This document shows, piece by piece, positions 1 to 10,029 of a DNA stretch of 64,000 nucleotides. The position numbers and the translations under genes were made by a program. Positions within the stretch are counted from its first letter, which is position 1. Every line of letters begins with the position of its first letter. The DNA comes from Escallonia rubra (Eukaryota; Streptophyta; Magnoliopsida; Escalloniales; Escalloniaceae): assembly GCA_033065855.1 (NCBI GenBank), contig JAVXUO010002660.1, positions 1-64,000 of the forward strand, written 5' to 3'. The notes under the pieces were generated by a model, which saw nothing but the letters and a program-made list of their open reading frames with translations, ran no database searches and was not told the DNA's origin.

Positions 1-1
1 A

Positions 2-1155
2 GTTTGTATCCAGATGCCTAGTAGCCAGCAGGTGAAGGTGGAACACCAAAGATCGGCCAGGCCATTACAGCCATTACCGATACCAGAATGGAAGTGGGAA
101 CACATAACTATGGATTTTGTTTCTGGATTACCAAAGACCCGTTCTGGACATGACGCTATATGGGTAGTAGTAGAAAGATTGACGAAGTGTGCGCACTTCT
201 TACCTGTCTGGATGACCTATTCGATGGACAAGTTGGCTACCACCTACGTAGAGGAGATCGTATGCTTACATGGTATTCAAGTCTCAATCGTTTTGGATAG
301 AGACCCTCATTTTGTGTCTAAAATTTGGGGAAGCTTACAACATGCATTTCGGTACTAAACTACAGTTCAGCACGGTCTTCCACCCCCAAACAGATGGTTA
401 GTCGGAAAGGACTATCCAGACATTAGAAGATCTATTGCGGGCTTGCGTGCTAGATTTCAAGGTTAGCTGGGATGGCCACTTGCCACTGATCGAGTTTTAT
501 TACAACAACAGTTACCAGAGTAGCATTGGAATAGCTCCTTTCAAAGCCTTAAATGGTAGGAAGTGTAGATTTCCACTATGTTGGGATGAGGTAGCGGAAA
601 GGAAACTGTTGGGACAAGAGCTAGTGCAATTGACTTTGGAAAAGGTCAAGATTATTAAAGAGAAATTACGGGGTGCTCAAAGCAGACAGAAGAGTTATGC
701 GGATATACGCAGACGAGACTTAGAATTCCAAGTGGGCGACCGGGTATTTTTAAGGGTGTCACCAATGAAAGGAGTACTACGATTTGGGAAGAAGGGGAAA
801 TTGAGCCATAGGTATGTGGGACCTTTTGAGATACTGGACAAAATTGGTTCTCTCGCCTACCGTGTAGCATTGCCACCGAAATTAGCCGGTGTCCATAATG
901 TGTTTCACGTATCCATGCTAAGGAAGTACATCCCGGACCCTACGCATGTATTACAACAGGAGCCCTTACAGATTAGAGAAGACTTCACCTATATCGAACA
1001 ATCGGTTCAAATCTTGGATTATAAGGAGCAGACACTACGGACTAAGAAAATTTTCCTTGGTAAAGGTCATGTGGAGAAACCATGCAGTTGAGGAGGCCAC
1101 GTGGGAACACGAAAACGAAGTCAGAAGCAAATACCCTCACCTGTTTCAAACCTGA
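2..1155 (+). pseudogene. Ty3/gypsy integrase C-terminal half with chromodomain-like tail, broken (family D)
   Basis: This is the 3' end of a Ty3/gypsy polyprotein that enters from outside the window. It would encode the integrase core, which inserts retroelement cDNA, followed by a chromodomain-like tail thought to guide insertion. Visible in the first frame are MDFVSGLPKTRSGHD and VLDRDPHF, carrying the first two catalytic aspartates. A one-base shift near 350 leads to HPQTDG, then an in-frame TAG at 399-401, then SERTIQ with the catalytic glutamate. The second block (435-1091) holds the GDRVFLRVSPMKG and HNVFHVSMLRKY motifs. A further frameshift near 1060 moves the tail, EEATWEHENEVRSKYPHLF, into another frame, ending at 1155. 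The tail resembles Tekay/Del-type chromoviruses. At least three lesions make it a pseudogene. Confidence 0.93.
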
Positions 1156-1180
1156 GGTACGTAAATTTGGAGGACCAAAT

Positions 1181-1200
1181 TCTTTTAAAGGAGGGGAGAA
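1181..1200 (+). other. Polypurine tract of family D
   Basis: A purine-rich stretch (AAAGGAGGGGAGAA) immediately precedes the LTR start TGTAATGCC. This is the expected plus-strand priming site of a Ty3/gypsy element and fixes the LTR boundary at 1201. Confidence 0.8.
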
Positions 1201-1405
1201 TGTAATGCCAAGAACATTTTTTTTCTTTATTATAATTATTCTTTCGGGGCAAAGATAAAGTTTTTAGCGACGAACTCTTACGTAGCATTGGTACATTATA
1301 TATTTTTATTTGAGCGACTTATAGTGACAATCGATGGAACGAGTGAAGCAACAACTCGTTAATAATTTTCTTTTAGTATATATATAGCATGAATAATTGT
1401 TTCAG

Positions 1406-2801
1406 GGATTAAATGCACATAAAACCCCATACTTTTCGGTCATTTACACTAAACACCCTAGGGTTTGAATTTTGATTCCCACCACCCCAAACTTTCAATT
1501 TTGGTGCACATAGCACCATTTGACGGTTTTTAGTCAATTTTTGGGATGTCTGTTAGAAGCCAAAGGGCATAAATGTAACTTCCTCCATAAACACACTGCC
1601 AACCTAATATTCTCTCTCCAAGTCAGACTCTCTCTCTCCCCCCCTCTCTCATTTCATCTGCTAGCTGAGAGGACTCCTCCACGCCCTCCACCTCCCGGCA
1701 ACGACACGACAACAGTACATCCACCTCCTCCATCTTCCAGCGACGTGATCTACAATACCTCTTTTTTACGAAAATCGAAGCAGCCTGAAATCGCTGCCAT
1801 GGAAGAACCATCACCCACCGGCGACGACATAGTCGAATGACACATCTTCTGATCTGTTGAACCCTAAATTACTGGTGCCGACGATGACACCTCCACCTCC
1901 CCCACCTTCCTGAGACGGCACATCCAACTCTTCCACCTTTCGGCAACACTGATCGACACTCTTTCTATCCCTCCTCCAAAAATGATCTACGCTGTCATGG
2001 AAGAACCATCACTAGCAGCTTGGGATGGCATAGAATAATCTCTCGAAGGTGTTGGGGCAAAGGGTGTGTGCTTCGGGTGTGCGATAATCTGTAGTGTTGT
2101 GTGAATATGCGATGCTCGTGTGTATTGTGTGTTAATCTGTTGATGGCCGAATGGCTTAAGTTTGTAGAAGTCCCCAGATTTCTTGGCTTAAGTTTGTAGA
2201 AGTCCCCAGATTTCGTCTTCACAGTCATTTAAAGAGCTCTTTACCCGAAATCATTTGGAGATGGTTGAGTTGAAGTATTGTTTGTGAGGGTGATGGTTAT
2301 GCAGTGCATCTAGCTGAATAGCTTGGATGAGGGACGAAAGTTGCAGCTACAGACGAGTGGGGGAAAGAGATGGGGGCTAAGATGGAAATACATGGACAAC
2401 ATCGTGAAGCGGCAAGGATTTAGCTATTTGGAGGAATGGCAGTTGGCTAATCAGCTACTTTGGATTGTCTTTGAGTCTGCAATATATATACCATTTTAGC
2501 TTTCAACTTGCAGAAACAGGGTTTTCAGCTTTTGGGTGATGTGGCTGCCAACACCTTCGAGAGAGAGAGAGGGGTAAAACTCCAACATTTGGGTTATGTG
2601 GCTGCCAACAAGGACATTTCAGTGAAGTGTACATTTTGACCTTGAAATTATAACAGCCGTTCTCAGATTTTGAATTTCAACCGTCAAATGGTGCTATGTG
2701 CACCAAAATTGGAAGTTTGGGGTGGTGGGAATCAAAATTCAAACCATGGGGTGTTCCGTGTAAATGACCCCAAAGTATGGGGTTTTATGTGCATTTAATC
2801 C
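1406..2801. mobile_element. Non-autonomous MULE 1 (1396 bp) with 123-bp TIRs
   Basis: The ends are inverted repeats of about 123 bp (1406-1528 and 2679-2801) beginning GGATTAAATGCACATAAAAC. They are flanked by a perfect 9-bp target duplication, TTGTTTCAG (1397-1405 and 2802-2810). Long TIRs plus a 9-bp duplication are diagnostic of Mutator-like elements. There is no transposase ORF. The interior contains CT-rich sequence, proline-rich open frames (1640-1840), a repeated block containing CATGGAAGAACCATCAC (about 1798 and 1996) and a 32-bp tandem duplication (2152-2214). The interior may derive from a captured host gene, but I do not recognise one. The element sits inside the family D LTR. Confidence 0.92.
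2152..2214 (+). repeat. 32-bp tandem duplication inside MULE 1
   Basis: Two adjacent copies of a 32-bp unit start TGGCTTAAGTTTGTAGAAGT at 2152 and 2184. They are essentially identical, so the duplication is recent relative to the element. Confidence 0.85.
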
Positions 2802-4053
2802 TTGTTTCAGCCTAATAAAAATAAGAGGAAACTTAGGGTGAAAATTAAATTACTAAACAAGTTTAAGGGGAGTTTTTGAAAATGTTTAAACCTAGGGTTT
2901 GTTATATACACACACACACACACACTTCATGATTACAGCCGACCCTAATCTTGTTTTCCACTTGCGGCCACTTTTGTTCACGGCAAAGGATACGAGAGGG
3001 AGATTAAGGAGGGATCGAAGAGCTTCCGGCAAGATTCGGGTAAGCGTCTAGCTCTCTTTCCTTTTGTATTTTCGAGATCTATGGGGTTAAACAAGGCTGG
3101 GAAATGGTGGAAAAACTCAACAAGTCACAGCCATGGTGGCTGTGACTATATATTCCTACTAGTTTAATTAAAGAATTGGATAGGAAACCCTGAAAAGAGC
3201 AGGATCTTGGTGTGTGTTTTTAAACCATCAGTAGGTGATATTCCCTGAGTTAAATGAAAGGAAAGGTTTCGGACGGGGGAAAAACCATGGCTGCCGTGAA
3301 GATCGTTTAGTGTAATATGATGTGGGTTTTGGAAATATTGTGGTAACAGGTGTGATATTTCGGCAGAAGAGCACCACTGCCGTAAGGCAGTGGGCTCAAA
3401 AACAAGCTGTCGTGAGCAGTGGGGAGGGTATATTGAACGCGGGGTTAGTGTGTGCGGTGCGAGGGTGCGTGAGTGTGTGCTGTTTGCAGACGTGAGTGTA
3501 TGCTGTGTGTGTGTGTGTCGCGTGTATTTGTGTGAGTGCATGGGCTGCGAAGACAGCCATATATATATGGGTATGTGGGATCTATGCATTTGGGGGTGTG
3601 TGTGTGTATTGTGAGTGGGTGTGTATATAATGGGAGTATGATGTGCAACAATGTGTATATATGTGTTTATTACTGTGAGAGTTGAGAGAAAATGTGTATA
3701 TGTATATATGGGTGTGCCATGAATGGGTGGGCAAGAAGATGATGCTACTGCCTCACGGCAGTAGCTTTGAAGGAGTTTTGTGGGAGTTTTATTTTATGTA
3801 TAATATATATAGATGGGTGAGGGTGAAGGCAAAGTAATGGGTTTTGTGTGTGTTGAAACAGATGAGTGTGCATGTGTGTATATGGTGAAAGGGAGTGTAT
3901 AGGTGCGTGTGAGTGAAGAGAAGTGCCAAGTGTGTTCCTTTGTTGCAGTGAGGTGTGGAGCAATAGGTGAATGCATGTACTGAACATGATGTGTGCATGC
4001 AAGTTGGTTGTGGGTGTAATACCCGGTGAAATTGATATATATATATATATGGG

Positions 4054-4123
4054 AGCTGATCTGTTGCTAGCGCTAGCACTGTCCGCTACATAATGTAGCG
4101 GACGCTAAATTATCGTCCGCTAC

Positions 4124-4125
<2 letters not shown>
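4054..4125. repeat. Palindrome cluster beside an AT microsatellite
   Basis: Within TA-rich DNA there is GCTAGCGCTAGC (self-complementary), then a 23-bp near-perfect palindrome at 4081-4103 whose arms are GTCCGCTACAT and ATGTAGCGGAC, then a second GTCCGCTACAT copy at about 4115-4125 leading into (AT)n up to about 4170. It could be a minute hairpin MITE inserted in the AT repeat, but no separate target duplication can be distinguished from the repeat. Confidence 0.6.
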
Positions 4126-4173
<48 letters not shown>

Positions 4174-6193
4174 CGTGTAGGTGAGTCTTGTGTGGGTGTG
4201 TATATAAAATGTGAGAATTGTGCAACAGTATATGGGTACAGTGTGTGCATACTGGTGAGGCGATGGGCGGTATTGTGAGTGTAAGTGGGATTGAAGAGGA
4301 TCTGCACAGAGAAGGAGAGGGAGAAAAAATTGGGTTCAGTTATTGAATGTAAAAGTGTCGCTAAAAGAAAGGTTCCTTAAGCAATTTCCTTTCCAAAACT
4401 TTTAGATATATCTAGGAACTTATTTGGATGAAGTTCAAAAGAGTAACTCATATTAGTTTTACAAGAAATACAATTTGGAAAAGTTTTAGATTTTTCTGAG
4501 TTTGGCAAGCATGCTAACTAATTTTATCAGAACAAGGGATTTTGGTGTATTTGAAAATAGTAAATTAGGTCATTAAATTCTGATACTTTTACAATAGTCT
4601 TTACAGAGATATTTTTAAAGACCAATTCCAAATAGATTTAGGCAAAATGGAAAACTAAAACTCCTATTATTTTGGCGAGACACTCGACGTGGGATTTTCT
4701 GGGATTTTTCCGGGCTTGAGAATGGAATCAAATAATTTTATTTTGAAAACAGGTTTTTGAATTATTTGGTATAGTAAACAAAAATATTTTTAACCTAGAA
4801 TTTTACAGTGATCTAAAATTACTGCTATGCTTGAATATCTGAAATTTCGTGGCATTTTGGTTTGAATATATTTTAAAATAGGAATCTTAGTGTTCAATTT
4901 AAGGAGCGGTTTAGGGTTCCGAGCGGAAAATTTCCCGAAAAGCCATTATTGTCTGAAAAACTCACCTAGCTATTTAAAAGATTCTTTTGGGTTATATCTA
5001 GGTGTGTAACGGTACGTTAGATGTCGGGGGTAAATAGGTAATTTTATAGAAGTCTAGGGGCGGTTTTGTAATTTCACTCACTTGATTAACTTAATGCTTA
5101 GGTATGCTCGAGCGGCAATGAATGACATCCGTGTGGTTTGTTATTTAGGTTTTGATAGACGAGAGATAGGACCGGCTTTTGAACGAGCTCAAGAACTAGT
5201 TATTGAGCGAGATAAGTATTTCTGTCATGTTCCTCCGTATACTTATTTGCAAAGCCTATAAATGTACATATGATTTGATTAAATGAAAGTTTAAAGTCTT
5301 GTTCTGCATATGTTTTATTGCTAAATCATTTGATGAGAAATTTAGTTTAAGAGAATGCCATGGAATTCTATGTGAACAGTAGAATTACACTGCGTACGTG
5401 TTGAATGAGCTATGGAACTCGACTTGGTGGCTGTGCCCCATATCCAACGGGGGAATGTTGGATTTCGGGCCCTGATTAATGGGGCTTGTACGTTGATGCA
5501 CAGTACTAGTGCTGGTGGTTTGCCCTTGCATCCACAAAATTTTATCCGGCGTGTAGGAGGGATTTCGGGCCCTAGTTAGGGGGCCTCGTACACTGATCGC
5601 AGCACACCTAAGTAATGAAATATCTGTGATTGATGCAAAGGAAATTCCCGATGATTTTACTCTGATTTGAAAACCTTTTCTGAACTTTCATATATGTGTA
5701 TATGTATTGAAGAATGTTTTTAAGGATGGTAAACATGAATTACTAATTTTGTCAAAAGAGAAATCCATGGCATGTTTTGAAATCTTCAAACCTATTTTAG
5801 GAACATGGTTTGTGTACTTGCCAGGCTTTCGCTCATTCCTTATTTTTCAGGTGATGATCTAAAGGAAGCAGACCCGTATGAGCAGCACGAGGGAGAAATG
5901 CCGGAGGAGAACCCGTAGAATCATAAAAGTGTTTATCGTTCGAGAATATTAGTTCAATACCTATTGTTTGATCAACTAATGTAGGAAGCTTAAGTCTCCT
6001 CGAGTTCTTCGTAAAATTTCAAGGACATGTAATAAGGGTTTTATTTAGGTTTATTGGTAGTCTAGGAGTTTGACTCAAATATCAAATTACAGGTTATAGT
6101 AAGGCCTGGTAGTGCCCTAGTAGGTGCCCGAATGGGCCTGCGGCCGGTCACGTGCCTAACACATGGGCTCACCCGTAGGTTCGGGTCGTGATA

Positions 6194-6553
6194 GAGATGG
6201 TATCAGAGCTGACTCTAGAAAGCTCGGGCTGGGCTGTCCAGTCGGGTTGCCGATGGTTGGGGGAAACGAAGGCAAGCCCAGGTATATCCCACATCAAAAG
6301 GATGGTTGGAGCGACGAAGGGTGAGCTGGGTATATCCCACATTGGCTAGAGAGGAAGATTCTGGGCTATGTGTGACCGAGCCTTAGCGAGGACGCTAAGG
6401 AATAAGGTGAGGAGATTGTAATATCCCACATCGGTTATGGGAGAGTTTGTGATTGACCTTATAAGACCCTGCCTATGAACTCATAAGTACCAACTTGGCT
6501 AGCCCTTTTGAGGGAGGCAATGCCCTGTGGTGGGGCCGTGGACCAGGTCGTTA
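6194..6553 (+). other. Primer-binding site and leader-like sequence right of the D LTR
   Basis: TGGTATCAGAGC at 6198-6209 matches the initiator-tRNA-Met primer-binding site found after 5' LTRs. Downstream, the motif TATATCCCACAT occurs twice (about 6280 and 6330) and a related TGTAATATCCCACATCGG starts at 6417, ending with GGTCGTTACA near 6553. The last 137 bp start TG and end CA and might be a short TRIM-like LTR, but I see no matching flanking duplication. No gene is supported here. Confidence 0.6.
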
Positions 6554-6689
6554 CAATTTTTGACTTGGGTCTAGGTAGGCGAGCTAGGGTTTTCGATGTG
6601 ATTTTGGGCTCCATCTTGTGTTGGCATGTGTCCAATACACTTGAGCTTATGGAGTTGTGTGAGAGTACCCCTAGCTCTTTTCTGTCCTG

Positions 6690-7490
6690 CCCCAAATACG
6701 CCTGATAGAATCGTCTGGATGGTTAGTGGTTCTGAGGAGTTCTCCATTGCGAGTACGTGGGAAGCCCTTCAACACAAATGGTCTTTAGCCAGATGGGCTT
6801 GCCTACCATCGTGTAAATGGCGTGTTCCAGGCAATAACTTCATCTTGTGGCTGGCCATTAGGGAGAGATTAAGCACGCATGATAGGTTATTTACATTTCA
6901 TGTCATTCCTAGCACGCATGATAGGTTATTTACATTTCATGTCATTCCTAGCATGAGCTGTGTTTTCTGTCACATTCCTTTTAAGTTCCATTGCGAGTAC
7001 GTGGGAAGCCCTTCAACACAAGTGGTCTTTAGCCAGATGGGCTTGCCTACCATCGTGTAAATGGCGTGTTTCAAGCTATAACTTCATCTTGTGGCTGGCC
7101 ATTAGGGAGAGATTAAGCACGCATGATAGGTTATTTACATTTCATGTCATTCCTAGCACACATGATAGGTTATTTACATTTCATGTCATTCCTAGCACGC
7201 ATGATAGGTTATTTACATTTCATGTCATTCCTAGCATGAGCTGTGTTTACTGTCGCATTCCTTTTAAGTTCCATGGTCTATTTTTTAGTTTCCCTTTTAC
7301 GCATAGATTCTGGTCTATTATTCAAAAGAAATGCAATCTTAACTGACCTATATTAAGTTGGCACGATACAATTGATAGAGCTTCCTCTGAGTGGCAAGGC
7401 CCTAGTTTCCCAGCATTGGTTTGTCGGATAGCTTTTGCAGCATTGGTGTACTACATTTGGAGATAACGGAATTTTCGTTCCTTCTAGAAT
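6690..7490 (+). pseudogene. LINE reverse transcriptase C-terminal zf-RVT region, duplicated and broken
   Basis: The conserved plant LINE zf-RVT pattern is visible: DRIVWMVSGSEEFSIASTW, then ALQHKWSLARWACLPSCKW, NNFILWLAIRERLSTHDRL and MSCVFC. After internal duplications, CRIAFAALVYYIWR, a stop, then RNFR (about 7422-7490) matches the usual domain ending. In LINEs this region follows the RT and probably binds zinc. The gene is destroyed by a 244-bp segmental duplication that shifts the frame and by stops. The endonuclease and RT palm are absent, as expected for a 5'-truncated copy. Confidence 0.8.
6744..7270 (+). repeat. Nested tandem duplications: 244/283-bp units containing a 39-bp minisatellite
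   Basis: Unit 1 is 6744-6987 and unit 2 is 6988-7270. Unit 1 contains two 39-bp repeats (6872-6910, 6911-6949). Unit 2 contains three (7116-7154, 7155-7193, 7194-7232), exactly accounting for the 39-bp length difference. Each 39-bp unit begins AGCACGCATGATAGGTTATT (one copy reads AGCACACATG). Confidence 0.93.
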
Positions 7491-9160
7491 CAGTATACTG
7501 ATGTAGTTCTTGTTCTACAGGTCTTATGCAGATCATTCGTTGGAGGTTGTTCTCTTGTAGAAAAGTAGCCAATTCCTCAACTAATCGATGGTTCCAGGGT
7601 GAATGGCAACTCCCTGACTCCATATTCGCTTGATCCCGCCCGAGTAAAAGTTTGATGATATTTGGTTATGGGTGGCGTTCAGTCTCCATCTTTTTTCATT
7701 GGGGTGGTGAGATATGGCACTCGACAACGGAAGTGATTTAAGGCCACTGCCCTGGGTAGCTGGCTAGAGGGATGAGTGTTCTTTCTGAGTGACGAGCGTG
7801 GCTAGTGGTGGTTTGATGAGGTGCTTCATGCGGTTATCATACCTTCCTACAGTTATCATACCTTTTGACGATGGACGGGAGTTAAATCCTTCAGGTATGG
7901 CTCTTTCCCTTATCTCCAGCTTTATAAGCCGACTTATTCTCTCACTCTTGTCTTACGGGTAAGGTCCTGGTAGCCTCTTGGCTAGGTGGGGTTTCTTTCC
8001 CTGGTCACTTGTTGTTCGACTTGATGGATTTCATACCCGTATCCATGCTATGTCTTCATCAGCTGGATATGCCCTTTCTACCTCCTCTCAGGGGACCCTT
8101 TGCAGGAGGGTCCTCAACTTTTGTTGAGGGGATTTGATTCATGTTATTCTATTCGTGCTTATTTTTTAGTTTCCTTCTTTTGTTAGTATATGGCCTGGGT
8201 TATGAATGTGGTTGTACTTATGTGCAGTTATACTATATTAGCTATGCACTAAACTTTACTATGCCTCCGGGGTATGCGCTTTGCATATGTTGTTCCTATT
8301 TTCATTGGTTCTTATATTTATTTACCGAAAAGTAAGACAAAAGATGGAAAAGAGGGGAAAAAAAGAGCATGTCCCGCGTATGTTGTTCTTGTTAGCTTCC
8401 CGAGGTACGCCCCGAGTACCTATTTTACTGAGGGCCTTTGGGAGGTTTCTATGTTTTAGTCTCTTTTAGCCTCTTGTTTTTTACGGGTGATTGATATTGT
8501 CATAAGGGTCTCCTTCCCTGGGGTATAACCTTATACATTGTATTCTGATTCGGGCTGTATACCTCATTGATGTTTGGCGTGTGGAGACTCTGGTTGATGC
8601 CATGAGTGCCCGTTCTCCATGTCCCATCCGTTGACCTTTGTAGGTGCAGCAGAGTGAGGAGTAGTGTCATGGTTGCTAGGTTGAGTGATTGGTTTAGGAG
8701 GATGGCTTGATCCAGGTGGCTTTTTCACATGATAATGGTGTATCCTTATGATGACTACTGTGGATTGACAGGTTTTGTCCAGATTGATATATGAGGGGTT
8801 GATCCACGTACAGACAGACGCTTGCAGTTTTTAGCATAATTTGGCGCTTTTGCTAGTACGATTGGTCACTCTATCAGGATCTTCAGACTCTCCAGGTGGC
8901 TTCCCCTTTTGATGTTACCTTCATGAGGTCACTATTGGTCTTTCTATTTCCTTTCTTTTGTTGAACTGCCTTCAGTGGTTACATATTACCTCTTTTGTTT
9001 TTGATGCCAGTGTGGCGTATTTCAGCCAAGTTCAGGTCTACTTATTAGCTCTTGTTTAGCGAAACTTGGGTTTCTATTATTGTATTCCGGGGGTATGCCC
9101 CTTGTATATGTTGTACTGTTATTTCATCGATTTATATATATTTTTTTACAGAAAAAAAAA

Positions 9161-9570
9161 TTGATGGGAGGAAGAAAGAGATGTGTGTGTATCAAGGTGA
9201 AGATGTGGGTGTGGTTAATCTGTGTAAGAATGAACAGTAACTGTAAACATCACTAAAGCTTGCTAATTCTTAGGTAGTCCATTGTTCGAAATTTTAAAAA
9301 TAGTTCGGTGCAGATTTGGACAAAATGCAAAGAAACTATTTATGGGAGATCTAAAATTTCAGAAAATTTGAGAATTTTCTAGGTCGCGAAGGGGGTTAAA
9401 CGATGTTGTCGGTGAAAGACTTCATGGTGGATTTAAAAATAGCAAACCAATGCAGTTTTGCTTAGTAATTTCATGAGGACGTTAAACTATTGAGATGCTT
9501 CAATATCTTAAATTTCATGGCATTTCAAAGCTGAAAGCTATTTTTTGTGGAACCAGCTTCCGAGTGCTTG
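9161..9570 (+). mobile_element. Fragment of family E LTR (middle section)
   Basis: The sequence runs parallel to the plus-strand E LTR at about 32980-33388: GGTGTGGTTAATCT, AAAAATAGTTCGG, GTCGCGAAGGGGGTTAA, GATGTTGTCGGTGAAAGACT and the core around CTTCCGAGTG. Both LTR ends are missing. After 9570 the match stops at a short direct duplication containing GCTTGATATTGGTTGG (about 9567 and 9600). Confidence 0.75.
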
Positions 9571-9611
9571 ATATTGGTTGGGGTGTCGAGAGTTGTTTTG
9601 CTTGATATTGG

Positions 9612-9892
9612 TTGGAACCCATCAGTTTAAAGGCAAGCCATATGTCGGGCCTACATGATTGGTCAGAAGAAAACTGTGTACATATACCATCTAATTACCT
9701 CAGGAACAATGGAGGGCAGGAAATGTTTGCGATAGGCTGGGAAAGACCTTTAATTTGTCTCAGAAAGTCTTCTCTTTTGCAGACATGGAGAGTTGCAAGC
9801 CAAAAGTGTTATCTGAAGTCTCAGAAGATAAGATCTTATACGAGATTGTTCAACATGATGTGCTAAGGGAAATTTTTTAGTCCATAACTTAC
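9612..9892 (+). other. Unassigned stretch with short open frames, possible captured exon
   Basis: This segment between E LTR and the CACTA-like region resembles none of the neighbouring elements. An 84-codon frame (9612-9866) is open. A second frame begins just after a pyrimidine-rich TTCTCTTTTGCAG (about 9769-9781, splice-acceptor-like) and reads DMESCKPKVLSEVSEDKILY, continuing to a TAG near 9890. I do not recognise the protein. The intron-exon-like look is only suggestive. Confidence 0.25.
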
Positions 9893-10029
9893 CAACCAAA
9901 AGCGGGTTTACTTGAGAATCCAGAATTTGGGGGATCGTTAGATATTGAAGGATTTAGGAATGATGATTTAATTTATCTGCTCAAGTTCACTATAACGAAA
10001 TGATTTTGCACCGCATCTAAATAGATAAT

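Larger units (their letters stand above)
1201..6193 (+). mobile_element. Long LTR of family D (Tekay-like), interrupted by a MULE
   Basis: The LTR begins TGTAATGCC right after the polypurine tract and ends near GGGTCGTGATA, four bases before a primer-binding site. Without the nested MULE and its duplicated target it is about 3.6 kb. It contains a CA microsatellite near 2906, GT-rich sequence at 3440-3660, an AT microsatellite near 4118-4170, small inverted repeats such as CACTGCC/GGCAGTG (3373-3391), two imperfect copies of a GGATTTCGGGCCCT block (5459 and 5561), and a CAGGTGATGATC site near 5850. The minus-strand solo LTR at 23798-27148 is recognisably the same family. No coding capacity is supported. 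Confidence 0.8.
6554..9160 (+). mobile_element. Degenerate LINE (non-LTR retrotransposon) 3' sequence, probably two tails
   Basis: The left part encodes a broken reverse-transcriptase zinc-binding (zf-RVT) region. The right part contains two LINE-like 3' ends. Each has a GGGTATGC block followed by TTTCAT, TTATAT and an A-rich end (about 8269-8331 and 9088-9160, the latter finishing GAAAAAAAAA). The stretch 7640-9087 has no recognisable coding sequence. No target duplication is visible. The right end abuts family E LTR sequence, so the LINE may have inserted there. Confidence 0.65.

Noticed and set aside
6417..6553. A complete short (TRIM-like) LTR of 137 bp starting TG and ending CA
   Set aside because: No 5-bp duplication (GAGAT on the left, ATTTT on the right) and no second LTR were found, so the boundaries cannot be supported. 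Kept only as a remark.
6872..7232. CRISPR-like regularly spaced repeats (39-bp units)
   Set aside because: The units are directly adjacent without spacers and lie in a LINE coding remnant; they are a minisatellite.
9988..10002. Firm left terminus of the CACTA element
   Set aside because: CACTATAACGAAATG resembles a CACTA end, but the flanking trinucleotides do not match those at 12871, so it is reported only as probable.
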